A stretch of DNA of 64,000 nucleotides, taken from the NCBI RefSeq assembly GCF_900119845.1, contig NZ_FPKU01000003.1, forward strand, positions 282,145-346,144, given 5' to 3'. Positions within the stretch are counted from its first letter, which is position 1. Every line of letters begins with the position of its first letter. The translations under genes and the position numbers were made by a program. The stretch comes from Devosia enhydra. Its GTDB lineage: Bacteria > Pseudomonadota > Alphaproteobacteria > Rhizobiales > Devosiaceae. Below, piece by piece: positions 54,468-64,000 of this stretch. Under the pieces are notes generated by a model. That model was given only the letters and a program-made list of their open reading frames with translations. It was not told where the DNA came from and made no database searches.

Positions 54468-55706
54468 TCAGCCGGCCGAGAGACGGGTCGCTATGGTGCC
54501 CTGCGCCTTGGGCAGGGGCTCGGTGACGAGATCTGTGCGCACCGGTTCGGGGCGGCCGAGATGGGGGCCCATTGCCAGCAGCACACCATCTTCGAAAAGG
54601 CTCAGCACCTGCTGCTCGGTCACCACATCGGTGGCGAGGATCTCGATGCCGTAGCGGCGGGTGAAGGCGACGATGTCGGGGGCATGGAAATCGGAGAGCT
54701 GTTCGGGCGCGGTGACGAAGCGCGCCGCATCGATGCGCACCGAGCGCACGCCCAGCGCCGAAAGCTCGGGGAAATCGAGCCTGAGGCTCGTGGCGCCGGT
54801 GAGCGACAGCGTCGCGCCCTTGCGCGCGATGGTGGCGAGCGCGGCGCGGCGATTGGTGGGCAAGGCGCGAAAATCGGGCTCGGCGATGCGCAGCAGGATC
54901 ATTTCGGCGATGGCGCGATTGGCATCGATGACGGCGACGAGATTTTCCATCGCCGCCGCATCATGGAGGGTGGCGCGGGAGACATGCGTGCCGATCAGCG
55001 TCGACTGCCCAGCCATGCGCACGCGGCGGGCGATGACCACGGCCTCGTCGAGCATCATCGCATCGATACGACGGTGAATGTCCTCGTAACCCAGCCGTGG
55101 CATGAAATCATGCGGCTCGAGCAGCCTGCCCTCGGGCTGGACGAGGCGGGCCAGCAGATCATGGGCGAAGGGCCGGCGCATGGGCAGGAGCATGACCGGC
55201 GCCGACTGGAAGACGAGGCTGCCCCCGGCGATGGCGCGGCGCAATTCCTGCGGGGCGACGATGGGCTCGACCCGCGCAGGCCGCGCCGGTTCGGGAGGGA
55301 GCGCGACGGGCGCCGTGACGCCCGAAGCGCGGCGAGCGCGATCCTGCTCGAGTTCGGCCACCGCCTCGGCCACCTGGCGCACGACATTGCCCAGCACCGA
55401 GATATCGGCCTCGGCCGCCTCGAGGCGTTGCCCGGCATCGACATCGACCAGCGCGTTGACGCGCTGGCTCAGCACCGAGCCGGCCTGCGCATCGGTGGAG
55501 AGGAGCCGCGACAATTCCTCGATGCCGCGTTCGATGCGCGCCTCGGCCCGACGGCGCAGCATGCGTTCGAGGATGAGGGTGAAAAGCGTGCCGCAGCTCA
55601 GCGCCGTGACGAAGGCCTCTATGGGGGTGAAAGTGAGCCCGAAATAGGCCAGCACACCCAGCCCGAGGGCGGCCAGCGCGATGAAGATGTAGACGAGCCC
55701 CTGCAC
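54468..55706 (-). CDS. membrane protein with a degenerate EAL domain
   Basis: A 412-residue protein with two membrane helices at the N-terminus (about 3-20 and 25-42), a helical linker with several heptads, and a C-terminal EAL-like domain from about 150. The catalytic set is lost: EAL reads DLL, the NxS asparagine is His, DDFG reads LTGA, the lysine is Arg, and the later Glu and Gln are gone. It should not cut c-di-GMP but could bind it or a partner, a layout similar to TipF of Caulobacter. GTG 55706 has GGAGG eight bases upstream. It is divergent from a sigma-54 activator. Confidence 0.85.
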   Translation of the reverse strand: MQGLVYIFIALAALGLGVLAYFGLTFTPIEAFVTALSCGTLFTLILERMLRRRAEARIERGIEELSRLLSTDAQAGSVLSQRVNALVDVDAGQRLEAAEADISVLGNVVRQVAEAVAELEQDRARRASGVTAPVALPPEPARPARVEPIVAPQELRRAIAGGSLVFQSAPVMLLPMRRPFAHDLLARLVQPEGRLLEPHDFMPRLGYEDIHRRIDAMMLDEAVVIARRVRMAGQSTLIGTHVSRATLHDAAAMENLVAVIDANRAIAEMILLRIAEPDFRALPTNRRAALATIARKGATLSLTGATSLRLDFPELSALGVRSVRIDAARFVTAPEQLSDFHAPDIVAFTRRYGIEILATDVVTEQQVLSLFEDGVLLAMGPHLGRPEPVRTDLVTEPLPKAQGTIATRLSAG

Positions 55707-55815
55707 GCGCCCTGCCTCCGGAAGCCGGATTCGGCCGGGCTTTTCATAGCATCGGCACAACAGCGGCAAAAGCTTTGCAGGGGGCCCCGCGCTTCCAAAC
55801 GGAATATTTACCGTG

Positions 55816-57309
55816 ATGAGCAAGAGTTGGGAAACCAACACTGCCCCTCCGGAGCCCGCATCGCCCATGCCCTCTCGATCGATCCCGGCCAATGATTTCG
55901 GCCCCAGGCTGCTTCTGGTGGATCGTGATTCGGCCGGCATCCGCAGCCTTGTCGCAGGCCTCTCCCGCGCGCTCGCCGGATCGGTGCGGGTCGAGATCGT
56001 GACGGGCGGCCGGGCAGCAGCCGAGATGCTGCGGGGCGAGAGCTTCGACCTGGTGCTGGCCGACCTCGCCAGCCTTTCGGACCTTGCCGGCAAGGTAGAT
56101 GAGGCGATCGCACGGCTGGTGAAACTCTCTGCCGGCGCGCTGCTCGTGGCGCTGTCCGAGGGCGGATCGGTGAGCGTGGCGGTGGCGGCGATGCGCGCCG
56201 GAGCCCATGACGTCATCGCGCTGCCCATCGCGCCCGAAGCCTTTGCCACCCGCATAGGCGAACTGGCGCAGCGGCACGGCAAGGGCCAGGCGCTGAGCTT
56301 TGCCGATGATGCACGGCCCGGTCGCGCCGATTTCGAGGGCTTTGTCGGCGTCTCGAGCCAGATGCAGCATGTCTATGACCAGATCGAGCGGATCGCGCCG
56401 TCTTCGGCCCCGGTGTTCATCACGGGTGAAAGCGGCACCGGCAAGGATGTGTGCGCCGAGGCGATCCACAGCCGCGGCCCGCGCGCGGGCAAGCGCTTCG
56501 TGGCGATCAACTGCGCCGCCATTCCGCGCGATTTGCTCGAAAGCGAGCTCTTCGGGGTGGTGCGCGGCGCCTATACGGGCGCCCATGAGGACAGGAAGGG
56601 CGCGGCCGAACTCGCCGATGGCGGAACCCTCTTTCTCGACGAGATCGGCGAGATGGACCTTTCGCTGCAGGCCAAGCTGCTGCGCTTTTTGCAGACCGGC
56701 ACGGTGAGCCGGGTGGGCGAGGCGAGCCAGCGCCGCATCGATGTGCGGGTGGTGTGCGCCACCAATCGCAACCCCATGCAGCTTATCACCAACCGGCTCT
56801 TCCGCGAGGATCTGTTCTATCGATTGCATGTGCTGCCCATCCATTTGCCGCCGCTGCGGCAGCGGCCGGCCGACATTCTGGTGCTGGCCCGGCATTTTCT
56901 TACCCGCTACGCCGCCGAGGAGCGCAAGCGCTTTTCCGATTTCACCCCCGAGACAGCGAGCCTGATGACGGCGCGCGACTGGCCGGGCAATGTGCGGCAG
57001 CTCCAGAACCTCGTGCGCCGGCTGGTGGTGATGTTCGATGGCGGGGAGATCACCGCCCAGATGGTGACGGCCGCCGATATCGAGAGCCTGACGTTGGGCC
57101 ATCAGGACACGCCGGCCGCCAGCCGCGCCGAACCGGTTATCCTGCCGCTCTGGCAGCAGGAACAGCGCATCATCGAGGAAGCGATCGCCCGGTTTTCCGG
57201 CAATATCACGCTGGCGGCCGCCGCACTCGAACTCAGCCCCTCCACCATCTACCGCAAGCGACAGGCCTGGGCCGACATGGATGGCACGCGCCGCAAGGGC
57301 GCGGCGTGA
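55816..57309 (+). CDS. sigma-54-dependent activator with an atypical receiver
   Basis: A 497-residue NtrC-type regulator. The N-terminal receiver (about 28-145) keeps an Asp in the expected strand (VLAD) but lacks the usual Lys-Pro near its end (ALPIAP), so phosphorylation may not control it. The AAA+ domain has Walker A GESGTGKD near 207, GAYTGA (the sigma-54 contact loop, with Tyr for the usual Phe) and Walker B FLDEIGEM. A Fis-type helix-turn-helix follows near 465. ATG 55816 follows a GTG. No sensor kinase is adjacent. Confidence 0.9.
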   Translation: MSKSWETNTAPPEPASPMPSRSIPANDFGPRLLLVDRDSAGIRSLVAGLSRALAGSVRVEIVTGGRAAAEMLRGESFDLVLADLASLSDLAGKVDEAIARLVKLSAGALLVALSEGGSVSVAVAAMRAGAHDVIALPIAPEAFATRIGELAQRHGKGQALSFADDARPGRADFEGFVGVSSQMQHVYDQIERIAPSSAPVFITGESGTGKDVCAEAIHSRGPRAGKRFVAINCAAIPRDLLESELFGVVRGAYTGAHEDRKGAAELADGGTLFLDEIGEMDLSLQAKLLRFLQTGTVSRVGEASQRRIDVRVVCATNRNPMQLITNRLFREDLFYRLHVLPIHLPPLRQRPADILVLARHFLTRYAAEERKRFSDFTPETASLMTARDWPGNVRQLQNLVRRLVVMFDGGEITAQMVTAADIESLTLGHQDTPAASRAEPVILPLWQQEQRIIEEAIARFSGNITLAAAALELSPSTIYRKRQAWADMDGTRRKGAA

Positions 57310-57366
57310 CTTCCTTCTGTCATTCATTTGCATTACGCTGCTCTCATCGCAGGATGGAGCGGCGGA

Positions 57367-57672
57367 ATGGCGGACAATGCAGTGGTTCAGGCGCGGATCG
57401 ACCCTGAGATAAAGGACAAGGCGCAGGATGTGCTCCAGAGGATGGGGCTCACCCTGTCGGATGCCATTCGGATCCTGTTGACGCGGACCGCCAATGAGGG
57501 GGCGCTGCCGATGGAGGTGATCAACAGCAGCGCCGAATATGATGCCTGGTTTCGCGCCAAGGTGCGGGACGCCCTCGAGGATCCGCGACCTGCCATCGCG
57601 GACGCGGATGCCGAGCGCAGGATGGCGCAATTCAAGGCGGGCGTTCTGGCTGGACGCAGGGCCGCGAGTTGA
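57367..57672 (+). CDS. RelB/DinJ-family antitoxin
   Basis: A 101-residue antitoxin. The N-terminal ribbon-helix-helix reads VVQARIDPEIKDKAQDVL and then GLTLSDAIRILLTRTANEG, the classic DinJ pattern; the C-terminal half, rich in charged residues, should wrap the toxin. ATG 57367 gives MADNAVVQAR. Its stop shares a base with the toxin start (TGATG), so the pair is translationally coupled. Antitoxin and complex normally repress their own promoter. Confidence 0.93.
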   Translation: MADNAVVQARIDPEIKDKAQDVLQRMGLTLSDAIRILLTRTANEGALPMEVINSSAEYDAWFRAKVRDALEDPRPAIADADAERRMAQFKAGVLAGRRAAS

Positions 57673-57953
57673 TGCTGCTCGATTGGAGCGAAGCCGCGCT
57701 CCGCGACCGCGAGGACATATTTCGCTATATCGCTATTGAAGGCGGCAGCCCCGACGCCGGGTTGCGCATTGACGACCTGATCTATCAGCAGGTCCAGCGG
57801 CTCAAGACTTTCCCATATTCAGGCAGGTCCGGTCGCATCGACGGAACGCGTGAAATCATCATCGGGTCTACGCCCTATCTGGCGGTCTATAAGGTCGACG
57901 ACGATCGCGTGCTGATCCTGCGCGTCCTTCACGGCGCGCGGGAATGGCCGTGA
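57672..57953 (+). CDS. RelE/ParE-family toxin
   Basis: A 93-residue toxin of the RelE/ParE fold. Conserved parts are LDWSEAALRDREDIFRYI at the start, FPYSGRSGR in the middle, and the end YLAVYKVDDDRVLILRVLHGAREWP with the basic and aromatic residues of the family. A DinJ-type antitoxin partner points to an mRNA-cutting RelE-like toxin, but ParE-like gyrase action cannot be excluded from sequence. Confidence 0.92.
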   Translation: MLLDWSEAALRDREDIFRYIAIEGGSPDAGLRIDDLIYQQVQRLKTFPYSGRSGRIDGTREIIIGSTPYLAVYKVDDDRVLILRVLHGAREWP

Positions 57954-57969
57954 TCTGCGTGCCACGGCC

Positions 57970-58641
57970 TCAGGCCGTCACCACCCAACCGCGGAAGGAC
58001 AGCGCGGCGTAGATGAGGGCGATGTCGCGGTAGCCGGCTTCGGCCAGCAGGGATTCTTCCTCGGCGGCATCGAGCAGCGGCAGGCGCTCGATCATGGTGG
58101 CGGCCGATGTCTCGGCCCTCTGACGGTCATTGCCTTGCCGATCGCCGAACAGCACCGAGCGTGCCATCCAGAGCGGGCGATGCTCGGCCGGGGGTGCGTG
58201 ATGGGCGATCACCAGCCGGGCTCCGGGCCTGAGGCGGCTGCGGACTTCGCGCAGCGTGCGCAGGCGTTCGTCGCGATCGAGGAAATGCAGGACGAGAAGG
58301 CAGGTCGCCCCGTCGAACGGGCCCGCCCCGGCCGCATCGATCGTGCCCTCGACCAGTTCGACGCGGTCGGCAAAGGGCGCGACGGCCTTGCGGGCAAGAT
58401 CGAGCATGGCGGGTGCGGGATCAACCCCGGTGAACCGCCAGTCCGGGCGGGCCGCCGCCATGGCCGCAAGCTCAAGCCCGCCGCCGGCGCCGACGACGAG
58501 GATATGGCCCTGGCCGGTTGCATGCTCACCCAGCAGCAGCGTCGCCATGCGGTGGAGGTCGCCGAGCCCGGGCACCTTGCGCAGCGCATCTTCGGCATAG
58601 GTCGAAACCGCTGCCGCGTTGGTGAAGGGCGCTGCGCTCAT
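57970..58641 (-). CDS. class I SAM-dependent methyltransferase
   Basis: A 223-residue Rossmann-fold methyltransferase. The S-adenosylmethionine motif VVGAGGGLELA is near residue 49 and the acidic strand GVDPAPAML near 73; the body resembles the small-molecule methyltransferase 11/25 group. AGGA stands eight bases before ATG 58641. The end SFRGWVVTA is close to the toxin gene stop on the other strand. The substrate is unknown. Confidence 0.85.
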   Translation of the reverse strand: MSAAPFTNAAAVSTYAEDALRKVPGLGDLHRMATLLLGEHATGQGHILVVGAGGGLELAAMAAARPDWRFTGVDPAPAMLDLARKAVAPFADRVELVEGTIDAAGAGPFDGATCLLVLHFLDRDERLRTLREVRSRLRPGARLVIAHHAPPAEHRPLWMARSVLFGDRQGNDRQRAETSAATMIERLPLLDAAEEESLLAEAGYRDIALIYAALSFRGWVVTA

Positions 58642-58684
58642 GTCCCTGGTCCTCTGACTGCCTCGGGTGGCAGGCGGGAAGCCC

Positions 58685-58864
58685 TCAGCCCCTGGCCTTC
58701 TCGCCGGCCTTGCGGGCGGTGGCGAAGGCCTTGGCTTCGTCGCCCACGGTGGTGCCCTTCTTGAGCAGGGCGCCCTGGTCGTAGACTTCCCAGACCCACT
58801 GGGCGTTGGGGCCGCTGCCACCGGTGCGGCGCAGGCGGATGTCGAGCTTTGCAGCTTCGGTCAT
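58685..58864 (-). CDS. small hypothetical protein
   Basis: A 59-residue reading frame between the methyltransferase and the glycosyltransferase genes. It reads MTEAAKLDIRLRRTGG, then WVWEVYDQGALLKKGTTVG and a basic tail. AGGA stands six bases before ATG 58864, and spacing to both neighbours is short, so it is probably translated. The WEVYD-GTTVGDEAKAFATARKAG plan recalls small conserved rhizobial proteins of unknown function. I do not recognise a family. Confidence 0.65.
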   Translation of the reverse strand: MTEAAKLDIRLRRTGGSGPNAQWVWEVYDQGALLKKGTTVGDEAKAFATARKAGEKARG

Positions 58865-58872
58865 TGGTTTTC

Positions 58873-60033
58873 CTATCTCCACGTAAAGACGCGGGTTACC
58901 GAGTAGTTGAAGACGACGCTCATCACCGCCCCGGCAATGCCGGCGAGGAAGAGATCGGGGCTCGCCTCATAGATCCAGGTGGCCACCGAGACATTGGCCA
59001 GCGCCCCGATGGAGCACACGGCATAAAAGGTCAGAAGGCCGATCCAGAAGCGGTTGCCCCTGAGCTTCTTGTCGGCATAGGTCAGCTCGTTGTTGAGCAC
59101 GAAATTGGTGGTCATGGCCACGATGGTGGCGGTGAGCTGGGCATTGGTGAAGTTGAAGCCCATGAGCTCGTGGGTCGTCCACAGCACGGCAAGGTGCACG
59201 AAGACGCCCGATCCGCCGACCATGCCGAACAGCAAGAAGCTCGTGGGCAAAAGCCCGCCGCTGAGCTTGGAGAGCACCAGCCCCAGAAACTGGATGGCGA
59301 TGAGCGGGCTCATCTTGCTTTCGCCGGCATGGCGGGGCCGGAAGGTATAGGGCACCTCACCGATGCGCAGCACGCGATCGGCCCGCTTGCGGAAGCGGGT
59401 GGCCGAAACGATGATGTCGAGCAGGATCTTGAAGCCGTCGCGGCTCAAACCGGGCGCCACCTCCTCGAACACCTCGCGGCGCATGAGGAAGAAGCCGCTC
59501 ATCGGATCGGAGAGCGCGCGGCCGGTGAGAAGGCCCGAGAGCTTCGTGGCAAGCCGGCTGCCGGCTTCGCGCGAGGCCGAGAACCCTGCCCCGACACTGC
59601 CGGCCCCGGCATAGCGGGTGCCCACCACGACGTCGTCGCCGGCCTCGGCCTTGGCGAGCATCGCGGGAAGAATCGTCTCGTCATGCTGGAGATCGGCATC
59701 GATGACGGCAAAGAACGGGGCGCTGGTGGCCGAAATGCCCTCGATGCAGGCCGAGGACAGGCCACGCCGGCCGATGCGGTGGATACAGCGCACATTGGGG
59801 TGGCGCCGCGCCATCTCGCGCACCACCTCTGCCGTGCCATCGGGGGAGTTGTCATCGACAACGATGAATTCGAAGGGCGTGCCGGACAGCGCCGCGCTCA
59901 CCCGCTCGTAGAGCACCGCGACATTGTCGCGCTCATTGTAGCTGGGCACGATGACCGCGAGGCGCGGCGGGAACCAGGCGGGAGAGGTGGAGGCGGCGGG
60001 TGCGCCCGAAGGCGCAGCGAGGGGTTCGGTCAA
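58873..60033 (-). CDS. GT2 glycosyltransferase fused to a GtrA-like membrane domain
   Basis: A 386-residue protein. The first 240 residues are a dolichol-phosphate-mannose-synthase-like GT2 domain, with VIVPSYNERDN, VVDDNSPDGT and VIDADLQHDE (the DxD equivalent) and DPMSGFFLMRR. The C-terminal 130 residues form four GtrA-type membrane helices (FGMVGGSGVFVHL, TNFVLNNELTY). Such fusions put a sugar on polyprenyl phosphate and may flip it. The start is uncertain: TTG 60033 is used here, and a GTG at 60078 is possible. Confidence 0.9.
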   Translation of the reverse strand: MTEPLAAPSGAPAASTSPAWFPPRLAVIVPSYNERDNVAVLYERVSAALSGTPFEFIVVDDNSPDGTAEVVREMARRHPNVRCIHRIGRRGLSSACIEGISATSAPFFAVIDADLQHDETILPAMLAKAEAGDDVVVGTRYAGAGSVGAGFSASREAGSRLATKLSGLLTGRALSDPMSGFFLMRREVFEEVAPGLSRDGFKILLDIIVSATRFRKRADRVLRIGEVPYTFRPRHAGESKMSPLIAIQFLGLVLSKLSGGLLPTSFLLFGMVGGSGVFVHLAVLWTTHELMGFNFTNAQLTATIVAMTTNFVLNNELTYADKKLRGNRFWIGLLTFYAVCSIGALANVSVATWIYEASPDLFLAGIAGAVMSVVFNYSVTRVFTWR

Positions 60034-60158
60034 GGGCAGAGGATCCCAGGGCTCGGGGCGCCGGCACCCCCTGGGCACCGCGCCGGCTTGGATTAACCGC
60101 CCGGCCCGAGATTTGCAACCGCAGTGCCGATGCGCCCGCGTCGCGAGGGCCACGCGTC

Positions 60159-60187
60159 TTGACAGTGCAGGACCCCCAGCCTATATC
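60159..60187 (+). promoter_or_regulatory. groESL promoter
   Basis: TTGACA at 60159-60164 and TATATC at 60182-60187, separated by 17 bases, just before the CIRCE operator. Confidence 0.88.
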
Positions 60188-60198
60188 AACGCCACCTG

Positions 60199-60225
60199 TT
60201 AGCACTCCTCATTACTGAGTGCTAA
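60199..60225. promoter_or_regulatory. CIRCE operator (HrcA site)
   Basis: Perfect TTAGCACTC-N9-GAGTGCTAA, the CIRCE consensus, 47 bases before groES. HrcA binding here should hold groESL down at normal temperature. Confidence 0.97.
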
Positions 60226-60271
60226 CAGCCCGGCTTTCCAGTCTTTGAACAGACTTTGATAAGGAGCAAAC

Positions 60272-62249
<1,978 letters not shown>

Positions 62250-62280
62250 TCGATCCCCGATCCTTACGCCTCTAATGGAA

Positions 62281-62308
62281 GGGCGGTGCCGCTGGCGCCG
62301 CCCTTTTT
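62281..62308 (+). terminator. groESL terminator
   Basis: GGGCGGTGCC and GGCGCCGCCC form a stem with one G-U pair, followed by TTTTTCC, 31 bases after groL. Confidence 0.8.
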
Positions 62309-62382
62309 CCTTGGCTAGTGGCGTCTGAGTAGGTGCGGACGTGGCAGTTGATCAGGTCTCGGCCTTGACGGGCCCCCGCTGA

Positions 62383-62826
62383 TCACGCAGCGGGGCGGCG
62401 GCTGCGCCAGGCCCTCAGGCCGAGCTCGAGCGCGAAGGCGAGCACGAGGCCGACGGGGCCGAGCATGAAGGTGGCGGCGAGGATGGGGATCTGCACGATG
62501 CGGTGCACCCCGAGGCCATCGAGCCGCTCGGCGATCCAGGTGCCCACGAAGAGATCGAACGCCAGATAATGCTGCCAGCCGGCCACCATCAGCGGATCGC
62601 TGGCGGTGGCGTAGAGCTGCTTGAGCCCTTCGAGCGAGGTGAAATCGCCCTGGGCCGTCGCCATGCCGGGAATGATCGCGACGGCATAGGCGACCCCCAG
62701 TATGGCGGGAATGACGAAGCGCGTCGGGATCGGAAAGGCGGAAAGGCGCCGTGGCGCGAAAGCGAGGATCAGCCAGCCCAGCAGCGCGAGGCCATTGGAG
62801 AGCGAAAACATGAGGTCGGCGGACAT
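62383..62826 (-). CDS. ABA4-like membrane protein (DUF4281)
   Basis: A 147-residue membrane protein with four helices (about 7-24, 35-54, 82-100 and 112-132). It matches the ABA4/DUF4281 family, which includes a plant protein needed for neoxanthin, through SLEGLKQLYATASDP, GWQHYLAFDLFVGTWI and the P-x-L-x2-T-x-MLGPVGL segment. In bacteria the function is unknown; no carotenoid genes are nearby. It is divergent from a fasciclin-domain gene. Confidence 0.85.
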   Translation of the reverse strand: MSADLMFSLSNGLALLGWLILAFAPRRLSAFPIPTRFVIPAILGVAYAVAIIPGMATAQGDFTSLEGLKQLYATASDPLMVAGWQHYLAFDLFVGTWIAERLDGLGVHRIVQIPILAATFMLGPVGLVLAFALELGLRAWRSRRPAA

Positions 62827-63048
62827 CGGGATCTCCCTGTGCTGGCCCTGCCTGCCAGCCCTGCAATGGAGTGCCGGCAGACCGCTCGAGTCAATCGGCG
62901 GATGGCGATCTCAATCTGCCATCCGGGCCCAAAACGCGTGATCCGAGGGCAAAAGAGGCAGTAAACGACGCACCGTGAAGCCTGGATCATTCACGATGTT
63001 CTCATGGCGGGCGGCCGATCCGGGCCGCGACAGGCCTGCGTAAAGGGG

Positions 63049-63080
63049 GCAGTCCGGACGCTGAGAAAGACGCAGTCCGG
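63049..63080. repeat. short direct repeat upstream of the fasciclin gene
   Basis: GCAGTCCGG at 63049-63057 and 63072-63080, 23 bases apart start to start, 36 bases before the ATG. It could be a tandem regulator site. Confidence 0.35.
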
Positions 63081-63115
63081 CAGGCAAGAGTTTCAAGAAA
63101 CCGGAGGACTGATCC

Positions 63116-63610
63116 ATGAAGCTGCTCAAGACCCTCGCCCTCGCCACTGCCCTCGTCGCCAGCCCGCTCGCCCTCACGAGCGTCCAGGCCGCCAATGTCG
63201 TCGAGACCGCCCAGGCGGCCGGCTCCTTCCAGACCCTGCTCGCCGCCGCGACCGCCGCCGGCCTTGCCGACGCGCTCGCCACCACCGCCAACATCACCGT
63301 CTTTGCCCCGACCGACGAAGCCTTCGCCGCCCTGCCGGCCGGCACCGTCGAGAACCTGCTCAAGCCCGAGAACCAGGCTCAGCTCGTCGCCATCCTTCAG
63401 CTGCACGTGGTGCCCAGCGAGATCATGTCGGCGGCCATTCCGGATGGCGCGACCGAAGTCGATACGCTCAACCCCGAAGGCAAGCTCACCGTCACCAAGT
63501 CCGGCGCGGGCGTGACCGTCGCTGCCTCCAACACCGCCAATGTGGTCACCGCCGACGTCGATGCCGACAATGGCGTGATCCATGTGATCGACGCCGTCCT
63601 GCTGCCCTGA
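63116..63610 (+). CDS. secreted fasciclin-domain protein
   Basis: A 164-residue exported protein with a signal peptide (about 1-25, ending VQA) and one fasciclin/FAS1 domain. FAS1 marks are SFQTLLAAATAAGL, ITVFAPTDEAFAAL near 60-73 and, at the end, NGVIHVIDAVLLP. Such proteins are often stress-induced cell-envelope or matrix proteins. GGAGG precedes the ATG. A strong terminator follows. Confidence 0.95.
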   Translation: MKLLKTLALATALVASPLALTSVQAANVVETAQAAGSFQTLLAAATAAGLADALATTANITVFAPTDEAFAALPAGTVENLLKPENQAQLVAILQLHVVPSEIMSAAIPDGATEVDTLNPEGKLTVTKSGAGVTVAASNTANVVTADVDADNGVIHVIDAVLLP

Positions 63611-63662
63611 TCGCTTCCCGGCCGTCTCCCCTCCTCACCCCTCTCCTGACGGCCGAAAGCCG

Positions 63663-63697
63663 GCGCGGTCCCTTCCCTCGGGGACCGCGCTTTTTTT
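63663..63697 (+). terminator. terminator of the fasciclin gene
   Basis: A perfect 10-bp stem (GCGCGGTCCC with GGGACCGCGC), an eight-base loop and seven T residues. Confidence 0.9.
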
Positions 63698-63751
63698 GTT
63701 TTGGAGTGCCTGCCGGGCGGCGCGTCCGGTGCAGCAGTGCGCCCCACCCGG

Positions 63752-63830
63752 GTCGTTCCTGCGAAAGCAGGAACCTCCGTTTGGAGATAGATGCCCAGCC
63801 AACAGAGGTCCCTGCTTCCGCAGGGACGAC
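63752..63830. repeat. R3 inverted repeat pair
   Basis: A unit at 63752-63775 and its reverse complement at 63807-63830, 31 bases between. It lies between the fasciclin terminator and the TauE-like gene. Confidence 0.85.
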
Positions 63831-63871
63831 CGGGAGCGGGAGGGTCCTCAGGGCACCCGATGACTGAACGC

Positions 63872-64000
63872 TCAGGGCACCAGCAGGAGGCGGATGGCGA
63901 GGCCGATGGCGACGAGCACGACCAAGGGCCGGATGATCTTGGCCCCGAAGCGGATGCCGATGCGGGCGCCGAGATAGCCGCCGGCCACCTGTCCGCAGGC
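63872..64000 (-). CDS. TauE/SafE family transporter, C-terminal end
   Basis: Only the last 42 residues are inside the window; the gene continues past base 64000. The stretch GQVAGGYLGARIGIRFG followed by KIIRPLVVLVAIGLAIRLL is the typical final part of the TauE/SafE (DUF81) membrane family, which exports sulfite or organosulfur compounds. The exact substrate cannot be judged from this fragment. Confidence 0.85.
   Translation of the reverse strand, partial: ACGQVAGGYLGARIGIRFGAKIIRPLVVLVAIGLAIRLLLVP

Overview
This is a GC-rich bacterial chromosome segment that reads as an alphaproteobacterium of the order Hyphomicrobiales (Rhizobiales), most likely a Devosia-like member of the Devosiaceae. 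Evidence for the class and order is a CcrM GANTC methyltransferase with a CtrA-type box, an F0 operon with separate b and b' subunits, an aa3-type cox operon with ctaB, ctaG and SURF1, IalB, DUF1127, DUF2093, DUF4170 and DUF6101-type proteins, a plant-type GshA, and a VtlR/LsrB-like LysR regulator. The genus is inference. No rRNA, tRNA, prophage, IS element or CRISPR array was seen. Almost all of the window is housekeeping chromosome. The accessory material is a small toxin-antitoxin pair and, above all, intergenic repeat clusters.

Layout. 1-2.5 kb: end of a radical SAM gene, rnhB and ccrM. 2.5-8.6 kb: mutY facing away from a DUF721/DciA-like gene, a DsbA-like protein and smc. 8.7-11.6 kb: the F0 ATP synthase operon atpI-B-E-F2-F, with a strong promoter and a terminator. 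11.6-16.9 kb: a repeat patch, then the glycine cleavage operon gcvT-H-PA-PB on the minus strand behind a tandem glycine riboswitch. 16.9-19.8 kb: a lipoprotein, a peroxiredoxin, a DsbD-N-like secreted protein and YqgE. 19.9-32.6 kb, minus strand: the cytochrome c oxidase cluster ctaC-D-B-(small coxF-like)-G-E-DUF983-SURF1, followed by thrC, an M16 peptidase, a RimJ-like acetyltransferase and a membrane GGDEF/EAL protein. 33-38.6 kb: ialB, a DUF1127/LysR divergent pair, gshA, rsmE, ubiA and a small secreted protein. 38.6-39.8 kb: a repeat cluster that encloses a GIY-YIG nuclease gene. 39.8-50.9 kb: a DUF6101-like gene, a translationally coupled run (cysQ-like, DUF4170, DUF374 acyltransferase, tadA), a patatin-like protein, purD, xseA-DUF2093-LpxB-like glycosyltransferase, and mutL. 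51.5-54.4 kb: ohr/ohrR, ribF and a HAD hydrolase. 54.5-60 kb: a degenerate EAL membrane protein divergent from a sigma-54 activator, a DinJ/RelE pair, a methyltransferase and a GT2-GtrA glycosyltransferase. 60.2-62.3 kb: groES-groL behind a perfect CIRCE operator. The end holds an ABA4-like membrane protein, a fasciclin protein and the tail of a TauE/SafE transporter.

How the parts work together: the F0 and cox operons build the respiratory chain output. The gcv operon converts glycine to one-carbon units under glycine control. mutL, mutY, rnhB, xseA and ccrM serve DNA maintenance and cell-cycle methylation. Peroxiredoxin, Ohr/OhrR and GshA handle peroxide and thiol stress.

The most unusual signal is a set of three short palindromic intergenic repeat families, called R1, R2 and R3 here. 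They occur as inverted pairs and composite mosaics, and two of the mosaics share the same internal joints. One R1 copy is interrupted by a separate palindromic insert. One GIY-YIG nuclease gene is framed by R2 copies in inverted orientation. A nuclease-linked, REPIN-like system is my main hypothesis for something undescribed; it is inference and needs genome-wide comparison.
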